A DNA stretch of 64,000 bases from NCBI RefSeq assembly GCF_036964905.1, contig NZ_JBALHR010000009.1, forward strand, positions 98,593 to 162,592. The letters run 5' to 3'. Shown here piece after piece: positions 17,449 to 26,527 of this stretch. Under the pieces are notes generated by a model. That model searched no databases and was not told the DNA's origin. It saw only the letters and a list, made by a program, of their open reading frames with translations. This DNA comes from Gemmobacter denitrificans. Its GTDB lineage: Bacteria; Pseudomonadota; Alphaproteobacteria; Rhodobacterales; Rhodobacteraceae. The position numbers were made by a program, and so were the translations under genes. Each line of letters opens with the position of its first letter. The first letter of the stretch is position 1.

Positions 17449-18579
17449 TCACGGGCCAAGGATGTCTTTCTGATGCTCGCCCAGCCTGGGGGCCGGACGA
17501 TCCAGTGCCAGATCGGCCCCTGAAAAGACCATGGGGCTGCGCATGCCCGGCACGCCGCCCGGCGCGATCTGCATGGCGCGGGCCACGATCTGCGGATCGG
17601 CGAAGACCTCGGCCATGTCGTTGATCGGCCCGGCGGGAACGCCCTGCGCTTCGCAGGCGGCCAGCAGATCGGCCTTGCTGCGCAGGCGCGTGGCCGCCGT
17701 GATCCGCCGGGTCAGCTCTTCGCGGTTGGCGATGCGGTCGGCATTGGTCAGGAATTCCGGCGCTTCGGCCATGTCGTCCAGACCCAGAATGGCGCAAAGC
17801 TTGCGATACTGGCTGTCATTGCCGGTGGCGAGGATCAGCCATCCATCCGCGCAATCGAACACCGCATAGGGGGCCAGATTGGGATGGGCATTGCCCATCT
17901 TGCGAGGGGCGACGCCGGTGGCCAGATAGTTCATCGCCTGATTGGCCATGATGGCGCTGGCCACATCCAGCAGCGCCATGTCGATATGCTGGCCGGTGCC
18001 GGTGCGCCCGCGTTGCACCAGTGCCGCAAGGATCGCGGTTGTCGCATAGACCCCGGTGAAGATGTCGGCCACCGCCACCCCGGCCTTTTGCGGCTGGCCA
18101 TCGGGTTCGCCCGTCACGCTCATGATACCGGCCATGCCCTGAATGATGAAATCATAGCCCGCGCGATGGGCATAGGGCCCGGTCTGGCCAAAACCGGTGA
18201 TGGAACAATAGATCAGCCGGGGGTTCACCTGCCTGAGACTGGCATAATCCAGCCCGTATTTGGCCAGACCGCCCAGTTTGAAATTCTCGATCACCACATC
18301 GGCATCGGCGACCAGACGGCGCACGGTTTCCTGCCCTTCGGGGGTGCGGAAATCGCAGGTGATGCTGCGCTTGCCGCGGTTCGTGGCGTGGAAATAGGCG
18401 GCCGACCGGTCGCCTTCCCGTTCGATGAAGGGGGGCCCCCAACGGCGGGTATCGTCGCCTTCGGGGGCCTCTACCTTGATGACATCGGCCCCCAGATCGG
18501 CCAGCGTCTGCCCGGCCCAGGGACCGGCCAGAATGCGGGCCAGTTCAATGACGCGCAAACCTTCCAGCGGGGTCGTCAC
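17449..18579 (-). CDS. CaiB/BaiF (family III) CoA-transferase
   Basis: This 376-residue family III CoA-transferase moves CoA between acyl groups through a covalent Asp intermediate. Visible hallmarks are the N-terminal LEGLRVIELARILAGPWAGQTLADLGADVIKVE block, FQTGPYAHRAGYDFIIQGMAG and the expected catalytic Asp in VAVADIFTGVYA. The substrate is unknown; the family includes formyl-CoA, carnitine and mesaconyl-type enzymes. Its start overlaps the stop of the upstream DsbA-like gene by 4 bp. Confidence 0.9.
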   Translation of the reverse strand: MTTPLEGLRVIELARILAGPWAGQTLADLGADVIKVEAPEGDDTRRWGPPFIEREGDRSAAYFHATNRGKRSITCDFRTPEGQETVRRLVADADVVIENFKLGGLAKYGLDYASLRQVNPRLIYCSITGFGQTGPYAHRAGYDFIIQGMAGIMSVTGEPDGQPQKAGVAVADIFTGVYATTAILAALVQRGRTGTGQHIDMALLDVASAIMANQAMNYLATGVAPRKMGNAHPNLAPYAVFDCADGWLILATGNDSQYRKLCAILGLDDMAEAPEFLTNADRIANREELTRRITAATRLRSKADLLAACEAQGVPAGPINDMAEVFADPQIVARAMQIAPGGVPGMRSPMVFSGADLALDRPAPRLGEHQKDILGP

Positions 18580-19346
18580 TTGGCCAGCTCCGCCTCGATC
18601 AGGGCCTTCAGATCGGCATAGCTCATGTTCGGGTGCTTTTCGCCGTTGATGAAGATCGAAGGCGTGCCTTCAACCTTGTCGGCTTCCATGTTCTGCTGGA
18701 ACTTTGCCACCATCGCCTCGGCCAGTTTTTCATCCTTGAAACAGGCTTCAAGCTGCGGGTCTGTCAGGCCCGCCGTGCGGCCGATCTTCTTCAGGTTTTC
18801 GATCACCACGCCCGGATCATCCGATGCCGCCCATTCGCGCTGCTTTTCGAACAGGATGCCGTTCAGGCCGAAATAGCGCATCTCGCCGCCGCAGCGCGCC
18901 ATAATCGAGGCCCAGAGACCGTAGCGATCAAAATAGACCTCGCGATACACGAAGCGCACCTTGCCGGTGTCGATGAACTCCGACTTCAACTGCTTGAAGA
19001 CCTGATCATGAAAGGTGGCGCAATGCGGACAGGTGTATGAGGCATATTCGGTCACCGTCACCTTGGCATCGGGATTGCCCAGCACCAGTTCGGGAACCTC
19101 GGGCAGGGTGGTCGAGGCATCGGGGGCAGGTGTCGGGGCGGGTACAGCCTCCGGGGCCGGGTTCTGGGCAGCAGTGTCGCTGGTGGCGGGGGCTGTGGCC
19201 TCGGGCTGCGCCGGGGCGCTGCTTTCGGGTGCCGTCGCCTGGGGTTCCGGCGGGTCCTTCGGGGCAAAACCGATATAGGCGGCCACCGCGATCACGGCCA
19301 CTGCGGCCCCAAGGCCAAGCGCGAGGCGCTGGTTCATGCTGCTCAT
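18576..19346 (-). CDS. DsbA family thiol:disulfide oxidoreductase, membrane-anchored
   Basis: This 256-residue thioredoxin-fold protein has an N-terminal membrane anchor (about residues 9-27), a long Pro/Ala-rich spacer (30-80), then a DsbA-like domain. The active site is C106-P-H-C109 in SYTCPHCATFH. It would act in the periplasm on disulfide formation or isomerisation. Similar BdbD/ScsC-like proteins beside a DUF721 gene are common in Rhodobacterales. It lies 10 bp downstream of the DUF721 gene and overlaps the CoA-transferase gene. Confidence 0.9.
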   Translation of the reverse strand: MSSMNQRLALGLGAAVAVIAVAAYIGFAPKDPPEPQATAPESSAPAQPEATAPATSDTAAQNPAPEAVPAPTPAPDASTTLPEVPELVLGNPDAKVTVTEYASYTCPHCATFHDQVFKQLKSEFIDTGKVRFVYREVYFDRYGLWASIMARCGGEMRYFGLNGILFEKQREWAASDDPGVVIENLKKIGRTAGLTDPQLEACFKDEKLAEAMVAKFQQNMEADKVEGTPSIFINGEKHPNMSYADLKALIEAELAK

Positions 19347-19356
19347 GGTTTCAGTC

Positions 19357-19893
19357 TCACTTGTCTTTCTTGCGGGTCAGATAATTGCGGGTCAGGGCTT
19401 CCAGTGCCTGACGCAGGCCTTCATCCTGCACGCCCGCCCCGGCATCGCGGGCGGCGGACAGGATTTCGGGCGCAGGTGCGGGGGGTGGCGCGACGGGCGC
19501 GGCGTCAAACTGGGCCTGCCCTTCGGCAAAGCCCATCGGGGCCGTCTGGGTCAGGGTGATACGGCCAATGGCGGCATAGCCATAGCAGGCGTTCACCCGG
19601 TCGCGCAGACGGGGCAATTGCATCTGAACCATCGGCGCATCGGTGGATCTGACCAGCAAGGTCAGCGTCGCGCCAAAGGCCCCCTTGGCATAGCCCACCT
19701 TCACGGGGCGGGTCAGCCGGGCCAGATCTTCGCCCACCACCTCGGGCCAATGGGTCAGAAGCCGGGTGACGGCAAAGCCCCGGCTTTCACCGGCGCTGCG
19801 GATGCGGTCCTTCAACAGGCCCGAAGCCGGTTCGAACCCGCGCATCCGCCGCCCCTTGGGCGATGCCTGCCATGTTTCCGCCCCGTCGCCCAT
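19357..19893 (-). CDS. DUF721 (DciA-like) protein
   Basis: This 178-residue protein has an N-terminal DUF721 domain: FAVTRLLTHWPEVVGEDLARLTRPVKV followed by LTLLVRSTDAPMVQMQLPRLRDRVN. The domain is shared with DciA, the ancestral bacterial helicase-loader interactor. Whether this paralogue acts in replication is not known. The C-terminal third is Pro/Ala-rich. It heads the minus-strand set DUF721, DsbA-like, CoA-transferase. In many relatives mutY is divergent from this gene; here the upstream side holds the histidine kinase instead. Confidence 0.8.
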   Translation of the reverse strand: MGDGAETWQASPKGRRMRGFEPASGLLKDRIRSAGESRGFAVTRLLTHWPEVVGEDLARLTRPVKVGYAKGAFGATLTLLVRSTDAPMVQMQLPRLRDRVNACYGYAAIGRITLTQTAPMGFAEGQAQFDAAPVAPPPAPAPEILSAARDAGAGVQDEGLRQALEALTRNYLTRKKDK

Positions 19894-19998
19894 CCCGCCT
19901 CCGGTGATTTGACCGTTACCTTAGCGGCAGCGCGCGGGTCGTGCCAGCGCCTGACGGCCCTGCACCCATAAAGATTGCGTTATGGGGGGCTGGGGGGG

Positions 19999-22900
19999 TC
20001 AGCCCGGCGCGGGCTGCCTCACGCGGGCAAGGGCGCGGGCCAGATCGTCGCGCCGGAAGGGCTTGGCCACATAATCGGCGAAGCCCGCCTCGAAATAGCT
20101 GTCGATCTGGTGTTTCATCGCATTGGCGGTCACCGCAATGGCCGGTTGGGGCAGTTGCATGTCGCGGATCGCGGCCAGCGTTTCGACCCCATCCTTGCCC
20201 GGCATCGATATATCCAGCATCAGCACATCGAAATCCTGCCCCGCCGCCGCCGTGATCGCCCTTTCGCCATCCTCGACACAGGTGACCATGACACCAAGCG
20301 CCCCCAGCATCGCCTTCAGGATCAGACGGTTGGTCGCATTGTCATCGGCCACCAGCACACGCAGCCCGGGGAAGGCCAGCGGTGTTTCTGTGGCGGCGGG
20401 GGCTTCGGGCAGGGTCACGGCTTCGGGTTCGGTCAGCGGCAGGGTCAGGCTGACGGTCGTGCCCCGGCCCGGTTCACTGGACACCGACACCGACCCCTTC
20501 ATCAACTCGACCAGATGGCGCACGATCGACAGGCCCAACCCCGTGCCGCCATAGCGCCGCGATGTGGCCCCATCGGCCTGTTCGAAATCCTCGAACACCC
20601 GCGCGGCCTGTTCTTCGGTCATGCCGATCCCGCTATCCTTTACCTCGATCTCCACCGGGCAGCCCGTCTTGGCCCGCATGACCACGGTGATGGAGCCTTC
20701 ATGGGTGAACTTGATCGCATTGCTGATCAGGTTGTGCAGCACCTGCAGGATGCGATGCGGATCGCCCAGTCGCGGGCGCGACGATCCGGCATCGGCCAGC
20801 ACCGAAAAGGACAGGCCCCGGTCATGCGCGCGCAGGGAATAAAGCGCCTCGACCTTGGCGGCAAGATCGCGGGGCACAAAGCTGCTCAGCTCCAGATCCA
20901 GCTTGCCCGCTTCGACCTTGGCCAGATCGAGAATATCGTTCAACACGTTCAGCAGACCTTCGCCGGATTCGCGGATCGTTCCGATCATCTGGCGCTGCAC
21001 CGGATCGCTGATCGCATCCGACAAAAGCTCGGCCATGCCCAGAACCCCGTTCAGCGGTGTGCGGATTTCGTGGCTCATATTCGCAAGAAACTGCGATTTT
21101 GCCCGGTTCGCGGCTTCGGCACGTTCCTTGGCAATGTAAAGCTGGGTGATGTCGGAACAGACGCCGCGATAGCCCAGAAAGCTGCCATCGGCGGCAAAGA
21201 CCGGGGTGCCGCTGGTGCGCACCCAAGTCTGCCCGGTCTGGCGGGGCACCATATAGACGAAATCGCTGATCGTCGCCCGGGCCTCAATCGTGCGGGTCAG
21301 GGCATCCCAATCGGCGCTTTGCAGCATGGCAGGGGTGCGGGCCGCGATTTCGTGCATGGTCTTGCCCAGCAGCCGCGCCGGATCAAGCCCCGTGGCGCGG
21401 GTCAGGCTGTCGGACAGGAAGGTCAGCCGGTGGTGGTCATCGGTTTCCCAGAACCAGTCGGCACTGACGGATGCGATATCGGCGAACAATTGCCGCGCGG
21501 TATCCCGTTCCGATGTGGCCTGATTGAGGTCGTCATAGGCCTTCTGCAGCGCCATTTCGCGGCTCTTGGCCTCGGTAATATCGATATGAATACCGGCTGT
21601 CGCCACGACCCGGCCCTCGGCATCGCGGCGGGTCACTTTCCCACGGGACGATACCCAGATCCAATGCCCGTCACGGTGGCGCAGGCGCAGTTCGTTTTCG
21701 AACCGGTCCACACCGGTTGCAAGCTTTGCCAAAAGGCCGGTTTCCAGATTGCGCATATCATCGGGATGCACCAGTCTTGGCCAGTAATCCGGGTCGGCAG
21801 TCAGGTGCGTCGCGTCATAGCCCAGCATTTCGGCCCAGATTCCGTTGATCGTATTCACGCCATTCGCATGTTCCCATGTGCCGACCGAGGCCGCCTGAAT
21901 GATATCTTCCAACCGCTGTTCGGCCTGTTTCAATGCGGTCACGTCGATATGCACACCCACCATTTCGACCGGGCGGCCATCGGCATCCCAGCGGGAAACC
22001 CGGCCGCGCGACTGGATATTGACCCAATGGCCCTGCTTGTGCCGCATGCGGAAGGCATAGGTCAGGTGTTCTTCTTCGCCGCTGAACACCCGTTCCAGTT
22101 CGGCATGGATACTGGGCCGATCATCGGGATGAAGCTGATCTTCCCAGAACCGGATGGTCAGCGGTTCGATTTCCTCAAGCCGGTATCCAAGGATCGATGC
22201 CCAGCGGGCATTGATCCGGTTCGTCCCTGTCGTGATGTCCCATTCCCAGGTTCCTGCATCTGCGGCATCAATGATATCTTCAAGCCGACGTTCAGCGCGT
22301 TTCAGGGCCGTGATGTCGATGCGCATTCCGACCCGGCCACCTTCGGGTGTGGCGCGCTCCAGAACCCGCAGCCAGCGGCCATCCGACAGTTCAATTTCGT
22401 GCAGGGACAGGTCTTGCAGATGCAGACGCATCTTTTCGGCCAGCCACGCCTCTTCGCGACCGATGGCATCGCGGTAAACCCCACGTTCCAGCCCGCAGCG
22501 CAGAATATCCTTGAAGGGCGTTCCCAGTTTCATCACGCCTTCCAGTTCGGGGAAGAACTCTGAATAGCGGTGGTTGAACAGCGTCAGCCGGTCTTCTGGA
22601 TCGAAATAGACGAAGGCATCCGGCAATGCCTCGATCGCGGTTTGCAGCTGGCGGCGCGCGGTTTCCGATTGCCGGGCCAGTTCCGCCAGCCGCGCCGCGT
22701 GGTTGCGACCTTCGGTAATGTCGGTCTCGACCGAGACAAATCCGATATGGGTGCCCTGCGCATTGCGCAGCGGGTGCAAAGTCATGTCCGTCCAGTAACG
22801 GTTGCCGCGACGGTCGATATTCTCGATCTCGGTCCGGCAGGGGCTGACGGAGGCAAAGGCCCGGTCGATCAGGGCGATGGTTTCGGCGGGTGTATCAGGG

Positions 22901-23997
22901 CTGCGGGCAAAACCGGACAGATCACGCCCCAGGGCCTCGGTCAGCCGATAGCCCGATCGTGTTTCAAAGGCAGGATTGGCCCAGAGGATACGGCGGTTGC
23001 AATCCAGCACAACGACAAGATTCGTCATCAGCCGAACGACCTCTTCCAGCACCAGAAGCTGGTTCTGGCGCTGTTGATCTGCAGTCACTTCGCGGATGAC
23101 AAAGACATAGCCGCTGCGATCCCCCTCAAAGGCGCAGGGCCTGCGGGCGCAACTGAAATCGAACCAGCGTTCGCCGCCGGACGCCGGCAGGCTGTAGCGC
23201 CGCTGCGCAGAGCGGCCTGCGCGATCGGCCTCGGCCATGGCCTGACGCGCGACCGTGGCAACAGTCGGGGGCACCACCTCTTCCAGAAGATGGCCAATCA
23301 TTTCGGCATGGGGGCGGGCCAGAAGATCGGCGCGGGCCGAATGGTAATCGACATACCGGCCCTCATCATCAATCTGAAGGATCAGGTCGGGCAGCGCGTG
23401 CAAGGTGGCCTGCAATTCGCGGTGGGCGCGTTCTTCGGCTTCATGCGCCGCGCTGCGTTGCAGGAGCGAACCGATGGCCCCCGCTACCGCGCGCAGCAAG
23501 GTCACCTCATGCTGCTGGAACTGGCGGGATTCGCATGTGACATCATAGCCGACAAGCCCGGTCATCCGGCCTTCGGCCACAAGCGGCACCAGAAGAACCG
23601 TGCGAATGTCCTGTGCCTGCAGATGTGCTTTTTGCGGGCCATCGGGAAGGGCTGCGACATCCGCGACATGAACGGCCTGACCGGTTGCAAGCTGATCCAT
23701 CAGCGGGCCAACTTCGTCCCGCGGCACGTTTTGCAGGCGGGAGATCATCGCTTCGATCCCCGGGGCGCACCATTCATGCGTATTGTCCAGCCAAAGCCCG
23801 TCGCGCAGCTGAAACACATAGGCCCGGTCCACTGCGGCGGCTGACCCCATGCGTTCCAGTGCCGCGTTGATGGTGGCATCGGTTTCGGCCAGGGGCGCCT
23901 GAAGGATCTGGCCCAGCAGTTCGATCACCAAAGCATACAGGCCCGATGGATCGCCGGGCCATGCAGGTTCAAGTGGTGATGGCTGCACGACGCCCAT
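19999..23997 (-). CDS. hybrid sensor histidine kinase, GAF plus about six PAS domains, with C-terminal receiver
   Basis: This 1332-residue soluble hybrid kinase has no membrane segment. From N to C it shows a GAF-like domain (about 30-180) and a run of about six PAS/PAC repeats (about 190-960). The PAC ends recur as VSVETDITEGR, MRIDITALKRAE, VHIDVTALKQAE, IHIDITEAKSRE and VCSDITQLYIAK. HisKA follows with the phospho-acceptor motif FLANMSHEIRTPLNGVLGM. HATPase_c has N-box NLISNAIKFTH, DSGIGM and GGTGLGLSI. A receiver domain (about 1215-1325) contains ADDNATNR and the phospho-acceptor Asp in MLDISMPGKDG. The lack of a DNA-binding output suggests phosphotransfer to an Hpt or response regulator elsewhere. 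The signal is unknown; the soluble GAF/PAS array points to cytoplasmic cues. Confidence 0.93.
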   Translation of the reverse strand: MGVVQPSPLEPAWPGDPSGLYALVIELLGQILQAPLAETDATINAALERMGSAAAVDRAYVFQLRDGLWLDNTHEWCAPGIEAMISRLQNVPRDEVGPLMDQLATGQAVHVADVAALPDGPQKAHLQAQDIRTVLLVPLVAEGRMTGLVGYDVTCESRQFQQHEVTLLRAVAGAIGSLLQRSAAHEAEERAHRELQATLHALPDLILQIDDEGRYVDYHSARADLLARPHAEMIGHLLEEVVPPTVATVARQAMAEADRAGRSAQRRYSLPASGGERWFDFSCARRPCAFEGDRSGYVFVIREVTADQQRQNQLLVLEEVVRLMTNLVVVLDCNRRILWANPAFETRSGYRLTEALGRDLSGFARSPDTPAETIALIDRAFASVSPCRTEIENIDRRGNRYWTDMTLHPLRNAQGTHIGFVSVETDITEGRNHAARLAELARQSETARRQLQTAIEALPDAFVYFDPEDRLTLFNHRYSEFFPELEGVMKLGTPFKDILRCGLERGVYRDAIGREEAWLAEKMRLHLQDLSLHEIELSDGRWLRVLERATPEGGRVGMRIDITALKRAERRLEDIIDAADAGTWEWDITTGTNRINARWASILGYRLEEIEPLTIRFWEDQLHPDDRPSIHAELERVFSGEEEHLTYAFRMRHKQGHWVNIQSRGRVSRWDADGRPVEMVGVHIDVTALKQAEQRLEDIIQAASVGTWEHANGVNTINGIWAEMLGYDATHLTADPDYWPRLVHPDDMRNLETGLLAKLATGVDRFENELRLRHRDGHWIWVSSRGKVTRRDAEGRVVATAGIHIDITEAKSREMALQKAYDDLNQATSERDTARQLFADIASVSADWFWETDDHHRLTFLSDSLTRATGLDPARLLGKTMHEIAARTPAMLQSADWDALTRTIEARATISDFVYMVPRQTGQTWVRTSGTPVFAADGSFLGYRGVCSDITQLYIAKERAEAANRAKSQFLANMSHEIRTPLNGVLGMAELLSDAISDPVQRQMIGTIRESGEGLLNVLNDILDLAKVEAGKLDLELSSFVPRDLAAKVEALYSLRAHDRGLSFSVLADAGSSRPRLGDPHRILQVLHNLISNAIKFTHEGSITVVMRAKTGCPVEIEVKDSGIGMTEEQAARVFEDFEQADGATSRRYGGTGLGLSIVRHLVELMKGSVSVSSEPGRGTTVSLTLPLTEPEAVTLPEAPAATETPLAFPGLRVLVADDNATNRLILKAMLGALGVMVTCVEDGERAITAAAGQDFDVLMLDISMPGKDGVETLAAIRDMQLPQPAIAVTANAMKHQIDSYFEAGFADYVAKPFRRDDLARALARVRQPAPG

Positions 23998-24090
23998 GTC
24001 GCCCCCTGCTTGCTGGTCACACCATGCGCATACCCTGATGAATCAAGGGTAAACCTGCAAGCATCGCCGCAAGCCGGGGGCGTAGGGCGG

Positions 24091-25236
24091 TCAGCCGATG
24101 CGGCGGCCCTGCACCCAGACGCCCCGCACCGCGCCCGCTGCGCCGATCCGGGTGACCCGGATCACATCGGCGCGGGCGCCGGGCACCAGATGGCCCCGGT
24201 CAGGCAGGTTGGCGGCATCGGCGGGGGCGGCGGTCACGGTGGCGATGCCGCGTGCCGGGTTGCCCCACAGATCGCCCAGCATCAGCGCCGCCGACAGCAG
24301 CGAAGACGGCACATAATCCGATGAAACGATGTCCAGCAGGTCCGCCTCGGCCAGCGCCTGCGCCGCCACATTGCCCGAATGGCTGCCCCCCCGGATCAGG
24401 TTCGGCGCCCCCATCATCACCTTGATGCCGTGATCGTGGCAGGCACGCGCCGCCTCGACCGTGGTGGGAAATTCGGCAAAATGGGCTCCATGTTCGGCGG
24501 AGCGGGCGACATGCCCGGCCTCGGTATCATCATGGCTGGCCAGCACCGCCCCATAGCGCCGGGCAGCCGCCACTGCCGCCGCCTCATGCGCCGGGCCAAG
24601 CCGCGCGGTCAGCGCCTTCTGGCTGGCGACATGATCTTCAAATTCCGCATGGCTGATGCCATGCTTGCCGCAGACATAGTTGCGCAGTTGCGTCACATCG
24701 CGGAACTGGCGTTCCCCCGGCGTATGGTCCATCAGGCTGACAATGCCGATCCGGTCATCTGGGCCGAACTTGTCCAGTTCGGCAATCAGGGTTTCCGAAC
24801 AGACTTCGGCCCGCAGATGCAGGAAATGGCTGATCCGCAGCGCACCCTTGGCGCGCAGATCAAGGATTTCATCGGCCAGATCGCGGGCATATTCGCCGTA
24901 ATTGGCCTTGGCGTTGGAGATGACAGAGCCCACCCGCAGCGCATCGAAAACGGTGGTGATGCCCACGCTGGCCAGTTCGGCATCATGGGCGATGATGGCG
25001 GCGGCGTGGGGCCAGTTCACCTTGGGGCGCGGTTCGATATGGCGTTCCAGATTGTCGGTATGCAGTTCGATCAGGCCCGGCATGACCAGATCGCCTTCGC
25101 AATCCATGGCGCCTGCGGGCACGGCGCTGCCTTCCGAAATATCGGCGATCCGGCCGTCCAGCAGGCGGATCTGGCCCCGCAGCACCGCATCCGGCAGCAC
25201 AAGCTGCGCATTGGCAAGAATGATTTCCTGGCTCAT
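24091..25236 (-). CDS. phnM: alpha-D-ribose 1-methylphosphonate 5-triphosphate diphosphatase, copy 1
   Basis: This 381-residue amidohydrolase-fold enzyme removes pyrophosphate from alpha-D-ribose 1-methylphosphonate 5-triphosphate before C-P bond cleavage. Metal-binding blocks are H-T-D in PGLIELHTDNLERH, DHTPGERQF, ASHDDTEAGH and GAPNLIRGGSHSGN. It is encoded on the minus strand next to the DUF1045 gene and downstream of phnN, but separated from phnN by the oppositely oriented DUF1045 gene. It therefore needs its own promoter, probably in the palindrome-bearing gap at 25237-25340. Confidence 0.95.
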   Translation of the reverse strand: MSQEIILANAQLVLPDAVLRGQIRLLDGRIADISEGSAVPAGAMDCEGDLVMPGLIELHTDNLERHIEPRPKVNWPHAAAIIAHDAELASVGITTVFDALRVGSVISNAKANYGEYARDLADEILDLRAKGALRISHFLHLRAEVCSETLIAELDKFGPDDRIGIVSLMDHTPGERQFRDVTQLRNYVCGKHGISHAEFEDHVASQKALTARLGPAHEAAAVAAARRYGAVLASHDDTEAGHVARSAEHGAHFAEFPTTVEAARACHDHGIKVMMGAPNLIRGGSHSGNVAAQALAEADLLDIVSSDYVPSSLLSAALMLGDLWGNPARGIATVTAAPADAANLPDRGHLVPGARADVIRVTRIGAAGAVRGVWVQGRRIG

Positions 25237-25292
25237 CTTCTGATCTTTCCACTTGTCGCGCGGGTCTGGAACGGGCCTTCTGGCATCATCGC

Positions 25293-25308
25293 GTCACATA
25301 TATGTGAC
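25293..25308. promoter_or_regulatory. 16-bp perfect palindrome between phnM and the DUF1045 gene
   Basis: GTCACATATATGTGAC is a perfect palindrome 56 bp upstream of the phnM start and 33-48 bp upstream of the DUF1045 start, in the divergent gap. Its position suggests a dimeric repressor or activator site shared by both genes. It does not match the TGTCTAG-type dyad at the phnF/phnG gap, so a different regulator, or a different arrangement of the same one, is possible. Confidence 0.6.
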
Positions 25309-25340
25309 ATCGCCCCGTTACAGCGCCCTGCATGATGATA

Positions 25341-26021
25341 ATGAAACGCTACGCCGTCTATTTTGCCCCGCGCCCCGGTGCCTTTGCCGCGCGCAGTGCC
25401 GCCTGGCTGGGTTGGGATGCCGCAACCGGGCAGCCGGTTGCCCAGCCCGACCTGGCAGGCCTGCCGCGCCCGGTGGCTGAAATCACCACCGATCCGCGCC
25501 GCTACGGCTTTCACGGCACCATCCGTGCGCCGTTCCGTCCGGCCGATGGGGTTACGCCAGACCAGATCAGCGACGCTGTCGCCGCATTGGCTGCGCGCAG
25601 CCCAGCCGTGCCCTGCGAGGGGCTGCGGCTGGAGGATCTTCACGGCTTTCTGGCGCTGATCCCGCAGGGCGATCTGTCGGCCCTGCTGGCGCTTGGTGCG
25701 GCGGTGGTCGAGGCCACCGATCCGCTGCGCGCGCCATTGTCCGAGGCCGAGATCGCACGCCGCAAGCCCGAAACCCTGACCCCGCGCCAACGCGATCTGC
25801 TGGATCGCTGGGGCTATCCCTTCGTGTTCGAGGAATTCCGCTTTCACCTGACGCTGACCGACCGGCTGGCGGCGGATGAGGCCGCGCATGTGGCACCGCT
25901 GTTGGCGGCGCATTTTGACCCCGTGCTGCCCCGGCCCTTCGTGATCGAGGATCTCTGCCTGTTTGGCGAAGATGCAGAGGGGCGCTTTCATCTGCTGGGC
26001 CGTCATGCGCTGACCGGCTGA
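25341..26021 (+). CDS. DUF1045 protein of phosphonate clusters, 2H phosphoesterase-like
   Basis: This protein of about 226 residues (MKRYAVYFAPRPG...) belongs to DUF1045, a family tied to C-P lyase operons. Two H-x-T motifs are visible, H58-G-T60 (YGFHGTIRAPF) and H169-L-T171 (FRFHLTLTDRL). This is the signature of the 2H phosphoesterase superfamily, which acts on cyclic phosphates. No phnP (metallo-beta-lactamase cyclic ribosyl phosphodiesterase) is present in the window. A role in opening 5-phosphoribosyl 1,2-cyclic phosphate, between PhnJ and PhnN, is a reasonable inference. Upstream in-frame ATGs at 25332 and 25335 are possible starts. The gene is convergent with phnN, and their 3' ends overlap by 19 bp. 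Confidence 0.85.
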   Translation: MKRYAVYFAPRPGAFAARSAAWLGWDAATGQPVAQPDLAGLPRPVAEITTDPRRYGFHGTIRAPFRPADGVTPDQISDAVAALAARSPAVPCEGLRLEDLHGFLALIPQGDLSALLALGAAVVEATDPLRAPLSEAEIARRKPETLTPRQRDLLDRWGYPFVFEEFRFHLTLTDRLAADEAAHVAPLLAAHFDPVLPRPFVIEDLCLFGEDAEGRFHLLGRHALTG

Positions 26022-26527
26022 AAGGCGGCCAGCAACCGCGCGATCCCTTGTTCGGCGGTGCCGTCATTCATCACTGTGGTGGCGGCAATGCCGGGTGGCA
26101 GGGCGAAATCGGCACGGGCCAGCCGTGCGGCGATATCTTCCAGCGGTTCGCGCCCGCGCTGTGCCAGCCTTGCGGCCAGCACCTCGGGCGGGGCGGTGAC
26201 AAGGATCACCCGCAGATCGGGAAAGACGGACCGCGCGGCCAGCAGCGCCCCGCGCGATCCGTTGAAGACCACATGGCCCGGACGGTTGAACTCTGCCCAG
26301 GGCAGGCCATAGCACAGCCCATGCGCCTGCCAGTCCAGCGCGAAATCGCCCCGCGCCTTGCGTGCGGCGAATTCGGCGTCAGTGACGCCTTCGAATTTCT
26401 CGCCGCCTGCGGCTTCAGGGCGGGTGATGGTGCGGCGCACCAGATGCAGGTCGGGCCGGGCGCGCAGGGCACCCGCCATCAAGGTATCCTTTCCCGCCCC
26501 CGAAGGGCCGACAATGGCGTGGATCAT
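26003..26527 (-). CDS. phnN: ribose 1,5-bisphosphate phosphokinase
   Basis: This 174-residue kinase makes PRPP from ribose 1,5-bisphosphate, the last step of the C-P lyase pathway. The P-loop is GPSGAGKDTL near the N-terminus, and the guanylate-kinase-like RRTITRPEAAGGEKFEGVTD block is diagnostic. The start overlaps the phnL stop by 4 bp (ATGA), so it is the last gene of the phnGHIJKLN operon. Its 3' end overlaps the convergent DUF1045 gene by 19 bp. Confidence 0.95.
   Translation of the reverse strand: MIHAIVGPSGAGKDTLMAGALRARPDLHLVRRTITRPEAAGGEKFEGVTDAEFAARKARGDFALDWQAHGLCYGLPWAEFNRPGHVVFNGSRGALLAARSVFPDLRVILVTAPPEVLAARLAQRGREPLEDIAARLARADFALPPGIAATTVMNDGTAEQGIARLLAAFQPVSA

Noticed and set aside
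19975..22563. 862-codon plus-strand frame opposite the hybrid kinase
   Set aside because: The minus strand shows all histidine-kinase motifs; the opposite frame is His/Gln/Gly-rich and has no domain signature.
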